Assembly (NCBI GenBank): GCA_947623945.1
Contig: CANQHU010000016.1
Coordinates: 1 to 39,949, forward strand
Origin: an uncultured Clostridia bacterium
GTDB taxonomy: Bacteria; Bacillota; Clostridia; TANB77; CAG-508
DNA: 39,949 bases
Reading direction: 5' to 3'
Shown in pieces: positions 8,600-18,629 of the stretch; the first letter of the stretch is position 1, and every line of letters begins with the position of its first letter. The notes below the pieces were generated by a model. That model did no database searches and was not told the DNA's origin. It was given only the letters and a program-made list of their open reading frames with translations. Position numbers and translations under genes: made by a program.

Positions 8600-8801
8600 A
8601 GGCACTACGAGTCATTTTTCTAATATATTTTCCTATTTCCTCATTAGTCAAATCTAATTCAACAATTAAGTTTTTTAGAACATCTCTTCTTGGTAAATCT
8701 TCTTCATTATCAATTCTTACATATTGTCTTAGGCTAATACCAAGAAGTTGGGACATTTTTTCTTGCGTGTATTTTTTTGCTTTTCTTTTTTCTTTTATCA
8801 T
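8598..8801 (-). CDS. Small XRE-family DNA-binding protein
   Basis: A 67-residue protein that is almost entirely one helix-turn-helix of the Cro/C1 type: KYTQEKMSQLLGISLRQYVRIDN fits helices 2 and 3. No other domain is present. The ATG at 8801 follows GGGGAG. It lies convergent to spoIIIAH and has a palindrome-containing upstream region that may hold its own operator. The target is unknown. Confidence 0.75.
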   Translation of the reverse strand: MIKEKRKAKKYTQEKMSQLLGISLRQYVRIDNEEDLPRRDVLKNLIVELDLTNEEIGKYIRKMTRSA

Positions 8802-8861
8802 ATGCTCCCCCTAAATATTAACTTTAGAATAATTATTACACAAATTTTTCAATAATTGTAT

Positions 8862-8887
8862 CGACATTTAATGTCATAACGACATTT
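8862..8887. promoter_or_regulatory. Operator-like repeats upstream of the XRE gene
   Basis: CGACATTT occurs at 8862-8869 and 8880-8887, 18 bp apart. The first copy is part of the palindrome GACATTTAATGTC (8863-8875). The spacing and position about 60-85 bp upstream of the minus-strand XRE gene suit an autoregulatory site. This is inference from pattern only. Confidence 0.4.
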
Positions 8888-8984
8888 TATTCATAGGGTT
8901 AGATTGAATTTTTGATTTTATGATGAAAAAAATGGAAAAAAATGTTATAATAAATTAAAAATTTACACAAAATAAGAGATTGAA

Positions 8985-9332
8985 CAATATAATACACCAC
9001 TACTAGAAATAGAGATAAAACAAAGTGGAGTAATGATAAAATGTAATCCTTCAAAAACTTATATGGAACTATTAAACAAAATGAAGGGTAAAAATGTCCA
9101 AATAAATGTCCATAAAAATGTCCAAATAAATGACTATGAAAAATTAAGCAAAATTGAAAAATTGGTATTAGAAATTATATTAGAAAATCCAGAAATTACA
9201 CAGGTTAATATAGCAACAAAATTGGATAAAGCACCTAAAACAATACAAAGAGGAATAGCATCATTAAAAGAAAAAGGAATAATAGAAAGGATTGGTTCAA
9301 ACAAAAAAGGCTATTGGAAAGTGATGAATTAA
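8985..9332 (+). pseudogene. C-terminal remnant of a winged-helix regulator (AlbA_2-like)
   Basis: The frame from the ATG at 9033 gives 99 residues ending in a winged helix (LVLEIILENPEITQVNIATKLDKA region). The frame stays open upstream to a TAA near 8980, encoding EIEQYNTPLLEIEIKQSG, which resembles the end of an AlbA_2-type ATP-binding domain. ATG 9033 has no well-spaced ribosome site. Two tandem KNVQIN repeats sit between the parts. I read it as the surviving tail of a larger regulator, although a short functional wHTH protein cannot be excluded. Confidence 0.5.
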
Positions 9333-9440
9333 AAATTAAAATTCCAAACGTGTCTAGAGTTTTTTATGCACTGTTGCAAAATTGAATAAAAAAAGAAGAT
9401 GATATAAACCAAATAACTCACAAAAAATTTCCCAAAACTG

Positions 9441-9468
9441 TTGTAAAAAAAATAATTATTGATATAAT
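9441..9468 (+). promoter_or_regulatory. Promoter of pfkA
   Basis: TTGTAA (9441-9446) and TATAAT (9463-9468) with a 16-bp spacer lie 46 bp before the start codon. Confidence 0.55.
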
Positions 9469-9513
9469 AATAAAAGAAAAACGAGAAAACATTAAGAAGG
9501 AGGATTATTAATA

Positions 9514-10660
9514 ATGTTAAAAAAAGTAGGAATATTAGCAAATGGAGGAGACGTATCTGGATTCAACGCAGTTATAAGAGCAATAGTAAAAACAGCAGAA
9601 AATCATGATATAGAATGCTATGGAATTATCGATGGATATAATGGACTACTAAAAAAAGACTTCCAATTATTATCAACAGCAGCAAATGGAGAAGCAATTG
9701 GAATATTGCCAATGGGAGGCTCAATAATTGGTTCTTCTACAAATGCCAACTTATTCAACTATAAAATAGTAAATGAAGATGGAACAGTAGAATACAAAGA
9801 TATGTCAGACGAAGCAATAAAAAACATAAAAGAATTTGGATTTGACTGTATATTTACACTAGGAGGAGATGGAACACAAAAATCAGCAAGAGATTTTTCA
9901 ACAAAAGGAGTAAATGTTATAGGAGTTCCAAAAACAATTGATAACGACGTTGCATGTACAGAAATCACATTTGGATACAACACAGCAGTATCAGTAGCAA
10001 TGGAAGCAATAGATAGATTACACACAACAGGAGCAACACATCATAGAATTATGGTATTAGAAGTTATGGGAAGATATGCCCGGATGGATTGCCTTAGAAG
10101 CAGCAATAGCAGGAGGAGGAGATGTTGCATTAATTCCGGAAATTCCTTATGATATAAACAGAGTGGCAGAAAAAATTGAAAACAGAAAAAAGAGAGGAAA
10201 AAATTTCAGTATTGTAATAGTTGCAGAAGGTGCTAAACCAAAAGGAGGAGAATTAACAATACTTGGAACTCGTGATAATGGTTCAGGTGTTGACAATACA
10301 AAACTAGGTGGAGTAGGACAAGTTGTTGCAAAGCAATTAGAAGAACTAACAGGATTAGAAGCAAGAAACACAACATTAGGCTATATGCAAAGAGGTGGAA
10401 CACCAACAGCATTTGATAGAGTACTTTCTACAAAATATGGAACAAAAGCAATGGAACTTGCATTAGAAGGAAAATTTGGAACATTAGCAGTAATCAAAAA
10501 CGGAAAACTAGATAGTGTATCTTTAGAAGAAGTAGTAGGAAAAAATACAAAAATAGGAGCTGTATCTGGAAACACAGAAGAAAGCAATTTAAGAAAAGTT
10601 CCAATGGATCATGATTTAATAAAAACTGCAAGAAGTGTAGGTATAAATCTAGGGGATTAG
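9514..10660 (+). CDS. pfkA: 6-phosphofructokinase (one CGG skip)
   Basis: It phosphorylates fructose 6-phosphate in glycolysis. The joined protein has 381 residues. It keeps GGDVSGFNAVIRA at the N-terminus, the catalytic-site stretch GGDGT (Gly at the position that in pyrophosphate enzymes is Asp, so ATP use is likely), PKTIDND, and EVMGRYAGWIALEAAIAGGGD. That last block is cut by CGG at 10081. Reading GCC, skipping C, then GGA TGG ATT restores the family-invariant Gly. Without the skip, the chain ends about 20 residues later in nonsense. A strong AGGAGG site precedes it. It is followed at once by an alcohol dehydrogenase gene. Confidence 0.95.
10081..10084 (+). other. CGG skip site 4 (pfkA)
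   Basis: GCC CGGA: Gly at residue 190 in the GRYAGW block, a conserved Gly of the family. Confidence 0.95.
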
Positions 10661-10691
10661 ACCCAAAATAAAAACTAAGGAGGAGAAAAAA

Positions 10692-11852
10692 ATGAGTACA
10701 AAATTCGTACTAAACGAAACATCATATTTTGGCAAATGGGCAAGAGAAGAACTTGCAAATGAAATTAAAAAGAGAGGATTCACAAAAGTATTTTTAGTAA
10801 GTGACGAGGCTTTAGTAGAAGCAGGAGTAACAGCAAAAGTAGAGGAAATACTAAAAAAAGAAAAAATAAAATACAAACTATACTCTAAAATAAAACCAAA
10901 TCCAACTATCAAAAACGTAACAGATGGTGTAAAGGCTTGTAAACTTTCAAAGGCAGATGTTATTGTTGCAGTAGGTGGAGGTTCTAGCATTGACACAGCA
11001 AAAGGAATTGCAATTGTTATGACAAATCCAGATAGAGCAGATGTAAAATCATTAAATGGGCTATCAAACACACAAAATAAGGCAATGCCAATAATAGCAC
11101 TTCCAACAACAGCAGGAACAGCAGCAGAAGTAACAATAAATTATGTTATAACAGATGAAGATGCAAAAATAAAAATGGTATGTGTAGATCCAAATGATAT
11201 ACCAATTTTATCAATAGTAGATTCAGAATTAATGGCATCTATGCCAAAAAGTTTAGCAGCAGCAACAGGAATGGATGCATTAACACATGCAGTAGAAGGT
11301 TATATTACAAAAGCACACAACGATATGTCAGACATGTTTCATATGAAGGCAATTCAGATGATATTTAAATACTTGCCATCAGCTGTTAATCAAAAAAATG
11401 AAGAAGCAATTGAAAAAATGGGAATGGCGCAATATATAGCAGGAATGGGATTTTCAAATGTAGGACTTGGAATTGTTCATTCAATGGCTCATCAATTAGG
11501 AGCAGTATATGATACCCCACATGGAATTGCAAATGCAATGTTATTGCCAACTGTTATGAGATTTAATGGAGAAGACCCAGCAACAGCACAAAGATTTAGA
11601 GAAATACTTGTAAACATTGGAAGACCAGATGCAGAAAACTTAAATGACCAAGATGTTATAAATACATTTGTATGGATGATATCAGAATTAAGCAAAGCAG
11701 TTGGAATTACACAAACAATAAAAGATTATGGAGCAAAAGAAGAAGATTTTGAAATGCTAGCAGATAAAGCAATGCAAGACCCTTGCAAACCAGGAAATCC
11801 AAGAGAAGTATCAAAAGAAGATTTTATAGAATTATATAGAAGAGCAATGTAA
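10692..11852 (+). CDS. Iron-containing alcohol dehydrogenase (FucO-like)
   Basis: A 386-residue group III alcohol dehydrogenase that would reduce an aldehyde with NAD(P)H in fermentation. The nucleotide loop GGGSSIDTAKG lies at about residue 97. Metal ligands are visible in GMDALTHAVEGY (Asp and His) and in HSMAHQLGAVYDTPHG (two His). TTAGTAAEVT is also conserved. It lies 31 bases after pfkA with its own AGGAGG, so a sugar-fermentation operon is likely. The exact substrate (lactaldehyde, ethanol or butanol) cannot be told. No in-frame CGG is present. Confidence 0.93.
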   Translation: MSTKFVLNETSYFGKWAREELANEIKKRGFTKVFLVSDEALVEAGVTAKVEEILKKEKIKYKLYSKIKPNPTIKNVTDGVKACKLSKADVIVAVGGGSSIDTAKGIAIVMTNPDRADVKSLNGLSNTQNKAMPIIALPTTAGTAAEVTINYVITDEDAKIKMVCVDPNDIPILSIVDSELMASMPKSLAAATGMDALTHAVEGYITKAHNDMSDMFHMKAIQMIFKYLPSAVNQKNEEAIEKMGMAQYIAGMGFSNVGLGIVHSMAHQLGAVYDTPHGIANAMLLPTVMRFNGEDPATAQRFREILVNIGRPDAENLNDQDVINTFVWMISELSKAVGITQTIKDYGAKEEDFEMLADKAMQDPCKPGNPREVSKEDFIELYRRAM

Positions 11853-11891
11853 ATTTTAAGAGTTGCAATTAAAAATTAGGAGGAGAAAGAA

Positions 11892-12242
11892 ATGGAGAAC
11901 GATTTTAAACAAAGAGTAAAAGCAAGCAACTCAGAAGATGAAAAAACTAGAATATATGCACTTATTGTAAAGTTTTATGAAAGTGAAACAGAATTAACAG
12001 AAGAAGAAAAGCAAGAATATTTATCAATAGATTCAGAAAAAATCCATAGTAATACCATGTATGCATTATGGTATATGGCAAAAGAATACATGCAAAGAGG
12101 AAAAGTTGATGAATTTACATTTGAAAGAGCGACAAAAATGAAAAAATCTCCTATAAATTTAAAAGACCAAATTACTGAAGAAATGAAAAAAGACCCTAGA
12201 CCATGGATTAAAAAAGGACAACAGGAGGGAGAACCACGATGA
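11892..12242 (+). CDS. Small acidic protein of unknown function before valS
   Basis: A 116-residue soluble protein rich in Glu and Lys and probably all helical, with no signal or membrane segment. I do not recognise a family. It has an AGGAGG site, and its stop overlaps the valS start by four bases (ATGA), so translation of the two is coupled. It could be a partner or merely a neighbour of the tRNA synthetase. Confidence 0.75.
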   Translation: MENDFKQRVKASNSEDEKTRIYALIVKFYESETELTEEEKQEYLSIDSEKIHSNTMYALWYMAKEYMQRGKVDEFTFERATKMKKSPINLKDQITEEMKKDPRPWIKKGQQEGEPR

Positions 12243-14881
12243 ACAATAAATATAACCCAAAAGATTTTGAAGAAGAACTATACAAATCTTGGGAAGAAAA
12301 AGGCTATTTTAAACCAAGCATGGACAAAAGCAAAGAAAGTTATTGTATAATGATGCCACCACCCAATGTAACAGGAAAATTACATATGGGTCATGCTTTA
12401 GATGACACAATTCAAGATATTTTAATTAGATTCAAAAGAATGCAAGGATATAACACCTTATGGCTTCCAGGAAGTGATCATGCATCTATTTCAACAGAAA
12501 TGAAAATTGTTCAAAAACTAAAAGCAGAAGGAAAAACTAAACAAGATTTAGGAAGAGAAAAATTTATTGAAGAAGCATGGGACTGGACCAAACTATATGG
12601 AGGAACTATTCAAGAGCAACAAAGAAAATTAGGATGTTCTTGTGATTGGGAAAGAAGAAGGTTTACATTAGATGAAGGTTTATCTGATGCAGTTCTAGAA
12701 CAATTTGTAAACTTATACAAAAAAGGACTAATCTATAAAGGAAAAAGAATGGTAAACTGGTGTACCAACTGTAACACATCTATATCTGATGCTGAAGTAG
12801 AACACAAAGAAGAAATGTCACACTTATGGCACATTAGATACAAAGTAAAAGGAGAAGATAAATATATTGTTGTTGCAACCACAAGACCTGAAACCATGCT
12901 TGGAGATACTGCAGTTGCAGTACATCCAGAAGATGAAAGATACAAAGACTTAGTCGGAAAAACTTGTATTTTACCAATTATGAATAAAGAAATACCAATA
13001 ATTGCAGATGAATTTGTAGAAAAAGAATTTGGAACAGGAGCAGTAAAAATAACTCCAGCCCATGATATGAATGACTATCAAGCAGGGCTAAGACACAACT
13101 TAGAAATAATAGAAGTATTTGATGAAAATTTCAAAATGGGAAACTTAGTTCCAGAATACAAAGGGATGAATTTATTAGAAGCAAGAGAAAAAATCGTAGA
13201 AAAATTAAAAGAAATAGGAGCACTAGTAAAAGAAGAAGAATATCTTCACAATGTTGGTAAATGTGAGAGATGTAAAAATACAATAGAGCCAAAAATATCA
13301 GAGCAATGGTTTGTAAAAATGAAAGACTTAGCAGAACCAGCAATAAAAGCAGTAAGAGATGGCGATGTCAAATTTGTTCCAAAAAGATATGAAAAAACAT
13401 ACTTTAATTGGATGGAAAACATTCAAGATTGGTGTATTTCAAGACAATTATGGTGGGGACACAGAATACCTGCATATTATTGTAAAGATTGCGGACATAT
13501 GATGGTTGCAAAAACCAAACCAGAAACTTGCGAAAAATGTAACTCGAATAATTTAGAGCAAGACCAAGATACCTTAGACACATGGTTTAGTTCTGCATTA
13601 TGGCCATTTTCAACTCTTGGCTGGCCAAACAAAGAAGCAGAAGATTTGAAAGTATTTTATCCAACAAATGTCTTAGTAACAGGATATGACATTATATTCT
13701 TTTGGGTTGCAAGAATGGTATTTTCAGGCTTAGAAGTAATGAACAAAAAACCATTTAGTGATGTTTTAATACATGGAATTGTAAGGGATAGCCAAGGAAG
13801 AAAAATGTCAAAAACTCTAGGAAATGGTGTAGACCCAATCGAAGTAATAGATAAATATGGAGCAGATAGCTTAAGATTTTCTGTGCTATCTGGAACAACA
13901 ATGGGAAATGACATAAAATACATGCCAGAAAAATTGGAGCAAGCATCAAACTTTGCAAATAAAATATGGAATGCTGCAAAATTTATTCTAAACAATTTAG
14001 CGCCAAAAGAAGAAGTTTTAGCATTTGAAGAATCAATAAAAGACAAAGAAACTGAAAAATACAAATCAGAAGGTTTAAAAATTGAAGACAGATGGATTTT
14101 AAATAAATTAGATAATTTAATAAAAACTGTTACAAAAAATATGGAAGAATATGACCTAGGAGTAGCGTTAGACAATATTTATAGTTTTATTTGGAATGAA
14201 TTTTGTGATTGGTATATAGAAATAGTAAAAACTAGATTATATAGCGAAAATAAACAAGAAAAAGTCCAAGCAAGTTTTGTTTTAAATTATGTATTTAGCA
14301 ATAGTTTAAAATTATTACATCCATTTATGCCATTTGTAACATCTAAAATTTATTCTGAATTAATTAATAATGATGGTAAAGAATTAATGATATCTAATTG
14401 GCCAGAAATAAAACAAAGAGTAGATTATGATGCAAAAAATGACATTATAGAAAAAATAAAAGAAATTATAATAGAAATACGTAATGTAAGAGCAGTAAAA
14501 AACATACATCCATCTAAAAAAGCAGATTTAATATTTGTAACTCCGAAATATAAAGAGGAATTAGAAGAAGCACAAGATTTTATATTAAAATTAGGCTTTG
14601 GAAAAACAATAAAAATAGAAAGTTCAAAAACAGATATTCCGGAAGATTCTATACAAATAATAAAAGATGAAATAGAGTTATATATGCCATTAGAGGGATT
14701 AATAGATAAAGAAGAAGAACAAAAAAGGAAAGAACAAGAAAAAGAAAGATTAGAACAAGAAGTAGCAAGATGTGAAAAAATGTTATCTAATCCAGGATTT
14801 ATTAACAAAGCGCCACAAGCCAAAATAGAAGAAGAAAAAGCAAAACTTGAGAAATACAAGTCAATGCTTGAAAAATTATAA
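12239..14881 (+). CDS. valS: Valyl-tRNA synthetase
   Basis: This class I synthetase of 880 residues charges tRNA-Val. The HIGH-type motif is in PPPNVTGKLHMGHA (residues about 38-51), and the KMSKS motif reads KMSKTLGNGVDP (about 522). The editing domain has TTRPETMLGDTAVAV. A C-terminal coiled coil (residues about 820-880) is the family's tRNA-binding arm. Several CxxC pairs suggest bound zinc. The length equals Bacillus ValS. No in-frame CGG occurs in 880 codons. No T-box is visible directly upstream of the gene. Confidence 0.97.
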   Translation: MNNKYNPKDFEEELYKSWEEKGYFKPSMDKSKESYCIMMPPPNVTGKLHMGHALDDTIQDILIRFKRMQGYNTLWLPGSDHASISTEMKIVQKLKAEGKTKQDLGREKFIEEAWDWTKLYGGTIQEQQRKLGCSCDWERRRFTLDEGLSDAVLEQFVNLYKKGLIYKGKRMVNWCTNCNTSISDAEVEHKEEMSHLWHIRYKVKGEDKYIVVATTRPETMLGDTAVAVHPEDERYKDLVGKTCILPIMNKEIPIIADEFVEKEFGTGAVKITPAHDMNDYQAGLRHNLEIIEVFDENFKMGNLVPEYKGMNLLEAREKIVEKLKEIGALVKEEEYLHNVGKCERCKNTIEPKISEQWFVKMKDLAEPAIKAVRDGDVKFVPKRYEKTYFNWMENIQDWCISRQLWWGHRIPAYYCKDCGHMMVAKTKPETCEKCNSNNLEQDQDTLDTWFSSALWPFSTLGWPNKEAEDLKVFYPTNVLVTGYDIIFFWVARMVFSGLEVMNKKPFSDVLIHGIVRDSQGRKMSKTLGNGVDPIEVIDKYGADSLRFSVLSGTTMGNDIKYMPEKLEQASNFANKIWNAAKFILNNLAPKEEVLAFEESIKDKETEKYKSEGLKIEDRWILNKLDNLIKTVTKNMEEYDLGVALDNIYSFIWNEFCDWYIEIVKTRLYSENKQEKVQASFVLNYVFSNSLKLLHPFMPFVTSKIYSELINNDGKELMISNWPEIKQRVDYDAKNDIIEKIKEIIIEIRNVRAVKNIHPSKKADLIFVTPKYKEELEEAQDFILKLGFGKTIKIESSKTDIPEDSIQIIKDEIELYMPLEGLIDKEEEQKRKEQEKERLEQEVARCEKMLSNPGFINKAPQAKIEEEKAKLEKYKSMLEKL

Positions 14882-14891
14882 TAATATAAAA

Positions 14892-14924
14892 AGAAGACAC
14901 TTTAAAAAATTTAAGGTGTCTTTT
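14892..14924 (+). terminator. Intrinsic terminator after valS
   Basis: GAAGACACTT (14893-14902) pairs with AAGGTGTCTT (14913-14922), and the T run continues to 14924. Confidence 0.75.
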
Positions 14925-14984
14925 AAATTGTATTAAAATGTCGAAAAGTTCTTACAAATCGACAAAACTTCTACGATTTCGCTC

Positions 14985-15013
14985 TTGGAAAATAATGGAA
15001 AACATATTATAAT
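14985..15013 (+). promoter_or_regulatory. Promoter of the spoIIA operon
   Basis: TTGGAA (14985-14990) and TATAAT (15008-15013) with a 17-bp spacer lie just upstream of spoIIAA. This looks like a sigma-A form, whereas Bacillus uses sigma-H here. I could not recognise a sigma-H site. An inverted repeat TGTCGA/TCGACA (14939-14964) lies upstream and may bind a regulator. Confidence 0.5.
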
Positions 15014-15041
15014 CTAAAAAGAAAAACGGAAGGAGGTAAAT

Positions 15042-15374
15042 ATGGAATCAAAATTTTATGAAAAGGACAAGCTGTTAATTTTTAAGATTAAAGAAGAAAT
15101 TGATGATTGTAGTGTACAAAAGATAAGGAGGAGAGCAGATTATGAAATGGAAAGATATATGCCTAAAAAAGTTATATTTGATTTTAATAGTGTTACTTTC
15201 ATGGACAGTGCAGGAATAGGAATGATAATTGGAAGGTACAAATTCGCCAATATAATAGGTGCAGAATTTGGTGTTGCAAACTTAACACAAAGTGTAAGAA
15301 AAATATTTGATATGAGTGGAATTTTAAAATTAATTCCAGATGCAACAGAAGAAAGGAGAAATGTATTAAAATGA
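15042..15374 (+). CDS. spoIIAA: Anti-sigma F factor antagonist SpoIIAA
   Basis: A 110-residue STAS-domain protein. It frees sigma-F by binding SpoIIAB when dephosphorylated. The phosphorylation site is the Ser in [13 protein letters not shown] (residue about 57). The length matches Bacillus (117). The start follows GGAGGT, and the stop overlaps spoIIAB (ATGA). Confidence 0.95.
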   Translation: MESKFYEKDKLLIFKIKEEIDDCSVQKIRRRADYEMERYMPKKVIFDFNSVTFMDSAGIGMIIGRYKFANIIGAEFGVANLTQSVRKIFDMSGILKLIPDATEERRNVLK

Positions 15375-15847
15375 AAGATAACTTTGATAATGAAATGAAA
15401 TTAGAATTTATTAGCAAAGAAACTAATGAAGCATTTGCAAGAATTGCAGTTGCAGCCTTTGTATCTGCACTTGACCCAAGTATAGAAGAACTTGCAGATG
15501 TTAAAACAGCGGTATCAGAAGCAGTAACTAATTGTATTATCCATGGATATGAAAATAAACAAGGGATAGTAAAAATAATAGGAAAAATAGACAAAAACAA
15601 AGTAATATTAGAAATTTCAGATACAGGAAAAGGAATTGAAAACATCGATATGGCAAAAGAGCCATTATACACAACAAAACCAAATTTAGAAAGATCAGGA
15701 ATGGGTTTTACAATAATGGAAAGTTTTATGGATGAAGTGCAAGTAGAATCTATTGTGGATTTAGGCACTAAAGTAACCATGAGCAAAACAATAAAACCTA
15801 AAACAGAAGAAGAAAAAGAAATAGGTGTTGGATATGTACAAAAATGA
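15371..15847 (+). CDS. spoIIAB: Anti-sigma F factor and serine kinase SpoIIAB
   Basis: A 158-residue GHKL-fold kinase that holds sigma-F inactive and phosphorylates SpoIIAA. The N box is [17 protein letters not shown]1 is [11 protein letters not shown], and G2 is [13 protein letters not shown]. It is about a dozen residues longer than the Bacillus protein (146). It overlaps both spoIIAA (4 bases) and sigF (14 bases), so the three are translated as one unit. Confidence 0.95.
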   Translation: MKDNFDNEMKLEFISKETNEAFARIAVAAFVSALDPSIEELADVKTAVSEAVTNCIIHGYENKQGIVKIIGKIDKNKVILEISDTGKGIENIDMAKEPLYTTKPNLERSGMGFTIMESFMDEVQVESIVDLGTKVTMSKTIKPKTEEEKEIGVGYVQK

Positions 15848-16572
15848 TTTTGAAGCAATAAAAAAAGCTCAGGAACGGAGACAATTTTGAATTAGAAAAA
15901 TTAATTGAAAGAAATAATGGATTAATTTGGAGTATTGTAAAAAGGTTTCAAGGAAGAGGATATGAAATAGAAGATTTATATCAAATTGCGTGTATGGGCT
16001 TTATAAAATCAATAAAGCGTTTTGATTTAAGTTTTGACGTTAAATTATCAACTTATGCTGTACCATATATGATTGGAGAAATAAAAAGATATATTAGAGA
16101 TGATGGACCAGTTAAAGTTAGTAGAAGTATAAAAGAGTTAGCAATTAAAATAAATGAGTTACAAAAAGAATATTTTTATAAAAAAGGTAAAGAAATAACT
16201 ATAAATCAAATAGTAAAAGAATTAAAAAGTTCAAAAGAAGATGTTATCCTTGCTTTAGAATCTACAAATAATGTAGAATCAATAGAAGGAAATAGTTATA
16301 TAAATCAAAAAGACGGAAATACAATCAGCTTATTAGAAACGTTAAAAGATGAACAAAATGAAGAAGAAATTATAACAAATAAACTTACCATTAAGGAATT
16401 AATAAAAGGTTTAGACATAAGAGATAGAGAAATTATTTTATTAAGATTTTTTAAAGAAAAAACACAATCAGAAGTAGCAAAAATTTTAGGAATTACACAA
16501 GTACAAGTTTCGAGAACAGAACGAAAAATTCTGGGAGAAATGAGAAAGAAATTAACGTATCAACTTTTTTAA
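15834..16572 (+). CDS. sigF: Forespore sigma factor sigma-F (one CGG skip)
   Basis: The joined protein has 245 residues (255 in Bacillus). Region 2 reads [28 protein letters not shown] and region 4 ends in [30 protein letters not shown]. The only start giving the family N-terminus is ATG 15834, inside the end of spoIIAB. That frame meets CGG at 15876 after 14 codons. Skipping C gives [21 protein letters not shown], the normal start of region 2. The first sporulation sigma factor therefore appears to require this decoding event, unless translation begins internally at 15994, which would remove most of region 2. Confidence 0.93.
15876..15879 (+). other. CGG skip site 5 (sigF)
   Basis: GAA CGGA: Gly at residue 15. 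Confidence 0.9.
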
Positions 16573-16592
16573 TACAAGGAGGAGATGTAATT

Positions 16593-17646
16593 GTGAAAAA
16601 ATTTTTGTTATATTTTTTTGCCTTTGTATTTATTTGTTTTTTATTACCAGCAATGTTGACAAGAACAGAAATTCCAACATCAAGTGCTAAAGTTGAAGAA
16701 GAAAAAGTTGAAGAAGGAAAAGCAGAAGAGGGAAAAAAGGAAGCAACTGCCAAAACAGAAGAAAAACAAGATGATAAAAAATATGATTATAAAAAATATG
16801 GTACAGTTCAGTTATTACACAAAGAAACAGGACAAGTAGAAAGTGTTGAATTGGATACATATTTAGTAAATGTTGTATCAGCAGAAATGCCTGTAGACTA
16901 TGAAATTGAAGCATTAAAAGCACAAGCAGTAGTTGCAAGGACATATACTATTTACAAAATAAATAACAAAAAACATGAAAATGCAGATATATGTGATGAT
17001 TCAAATTGCTGTCAGGCATGGATTTCAAAAGAAAATAGATTAGAAAGATGGGAAGAGAGCAAAAGACAAAGCAATTGGGCAAAAATTGAACAATGTGTAA
17101 AAGCAACAAAGCGGAAAAATTATTACATATCAAAATCAGCCAATTAATGCGTTTTTCCATTCTAATAGTGGAGGAAAAACAGAAATTCCTGTAAATGTTT
17201 GGGGAGGAAGCGGATATCCTTATTTGCAAGTGGTAGAAACGGCAGGAGAAGAAGGTTATTCACAGTATCTTTCAGAGGTGGAAATTTCAAATGATGAATT
17301 AATTAATAAATTAAAAACAAAGTATCAAGATATTCAAATTGATTTTTCAAAAGAAGATGACATAAAAATATTGGAGTATACAGATGGCAACAGAGTAAAA
17401 ACAGTCAAATTTGGAAATCATAATCTTTCAGGAGTAGAAGCAAGAACAATTTTTAATTTAAAATCTGCAAATTTTGAAATAACAAAACAAGATGGAAAAA
17501 TCAAATTTACAGTAAAAGGATATGGACATGGAGTTGGAATGAGCCAAACAGGAGCAGATAGCCTTGCAAAACAAGGAAAAAATTTTGAAGAAATTATTCA
17601 TCATTTTTATACAAATGTGGAAATTAAAGAAATGAATTCCGTTTAA
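16593..17646 (+). CDS. spoIID: Stage II sporulation protein D, peptidoglycan transglycosylase (one CGG skip)
   Basis: SpoIID cleaves glycan strands during engulfment. The joined protein has 350 residues (343 in Bacillus): a signal anchor at residues 5-22, an acidic Glu/Lys linker, the catalytic block VSAEMPVDYEIEALKAQAVVART with the active-site Glu, and the C-terminal HGVGMSQTGAD. CGG at 17112 follows AAG. Skipping C yields TKGKIITYQNQPINAFFHSNSGG, the conserved region, whereas the unshifted frame stops within 12 codons. It starts with GTG after AGGAGG. It lies directly after sigF, unlike in Bacillus. Confidence 0.93.
17112..17115 (+). other. CGG skip site 6 (spoIID)
   Basis: AAG CGGA: Gly at residue 174. 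Confidence 0.92.
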
Positions 17647-17708
17647 TATGTATAATCTTTTCAAAATAGGAAATAATTTTATTAATAAAACTATTTAAGG
17701 AGGATTAT

Positions 17709-18587
17709 ATGAGAAGACAAAATAGAAAATCAAATGTGCAGAATAAAACTTTAACAGACAAAATTATTTTATATGCAGGGATTGGAATTGCTATTTTAGC
17801 AGTTATTGTCATTGCTTTATTTGTATATAGCAAAAGTTTGAGTGACGATGTAAAAAATAGTACAATGAGCCTAGAGAAAATGGCAAATATTGCAAGCAAC
17901 AGTCAAAATACCCAAAACTCTTCACAAGAAACAGAAAGTGCTAGTACAGAAATTGGAAAATCAGTAGAAGAATCAAGTAATGAAACTAAAAACGAAGTAC
18001 AAACTACACTTCAAAACACAACACAAAACACAATGCAAAGTACAACACAAAGTATTGCTAAAAATGATGCAGAAAAAGTAACACAAAATACAGCTAAAAC
18101 AGAAACAAAAGCAGAGACAAAAAACGAAACAAAAACTAAAACGGCAAAAGAAGAAAATAAAGCAGAAGAAATCAAAAAAGAGTTAAAGTTTGAAAAACCA
18201 GTAAAAGGAGACATTGTAAGAGAATATGCAAAAGATAATCTAATATACTCAGACACTTTACAAGAATGGACAACACATCTAGGAATAGATATAAAAGCAG
18301 AAAAAACAACAGTAGTAAACTCTGCAGAAGCAGGAACAGTAAAATCAATAAAAAATGATCCACGATATGGATTAACAATAGTAATTGACCATGGAGATGG
18401 ATATCAAACAATTTATTCTAATTTACTAACATCTGAATATGTAGTAGAAGGAGAAAAAGTAGAAAAAGGACAAGCAATAGGTACAGTTGGAAACACAGCA
18501 GTATTTGAAATTACAGATGAACCACATTTACATTTTGAAATACTAAAAGACTCTCTACAAGTAGACCCAAGCATCTATATAAAATAG
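17709..18587 (+). CDS. spoIIQ: SpoIIQ-like M23 peptidase-domain membrane protein
   Basis: A 292-residue protein with one N-terminal membrane helix (residues about 19-39), a long Thr/Gln/Asn/Lys-rich linker (about 55-150) and a C-terminal LytM/M23 domain. The zinc ligands look intact: HLGID gives His and Asp, and HLHFE gives the later pair. The Bacillus SpoIIQ domain has lost a zinc ligand, whereas clostridial versions keep them. Its place after spoIID supports SpoIIQ, the forespore partner of SpoIIIAH. The start follows AAGGAGG. Confidence 0.85.
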   Translation: MRRQNRKSNVQNKTLTDKIILYAGIGIAILAVIVIALFVYSKSLSDDVKNSTMSLEKMANIASNSQNTQNSSQETESASTEIGKSVEESSNETKNEVQTTLQNTTQNTMQSTTQSIAKNDAEKVTQNTAKTETKAETKNETKTKTAKEENKAEEIKKELKFEKPVKGDIVREYAKDNLIYSDTLQEWTTHLGIDIKAEKTTVVNSAEAGTVKSIKNDPRYGLTIVIDHGDGYQTIYSNLLTSEYVVEGEKVEKGQAIGTVGNTAVFEITDEPHLHFEILKDSLQVDPSIYIK

Positions 18588-18593
18588 TGTAAT

Positions 18594-18629
18594 TTAAAAA
18601 AATGTCAAAAATATGTTTGACATTTTTTT
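18594..18629 (+). terminator. Terminator after spoIIQ
   Basis: AATGTCAAA (18601-18609) pairs with TTTGACATT (18616-18624), followed by a T run to 18629. The TTGACA inside the right arm also serves as the lexA -35 box. Confidence 0.8.

Noticed and set aside
10076..10152. Separate short genes for the two halves of pfkA, addA, the ABC subunits and others
   Set aside because: The second halves lack ribosome sites and begin in the middle of conserved domains. The joined products match family lengths.
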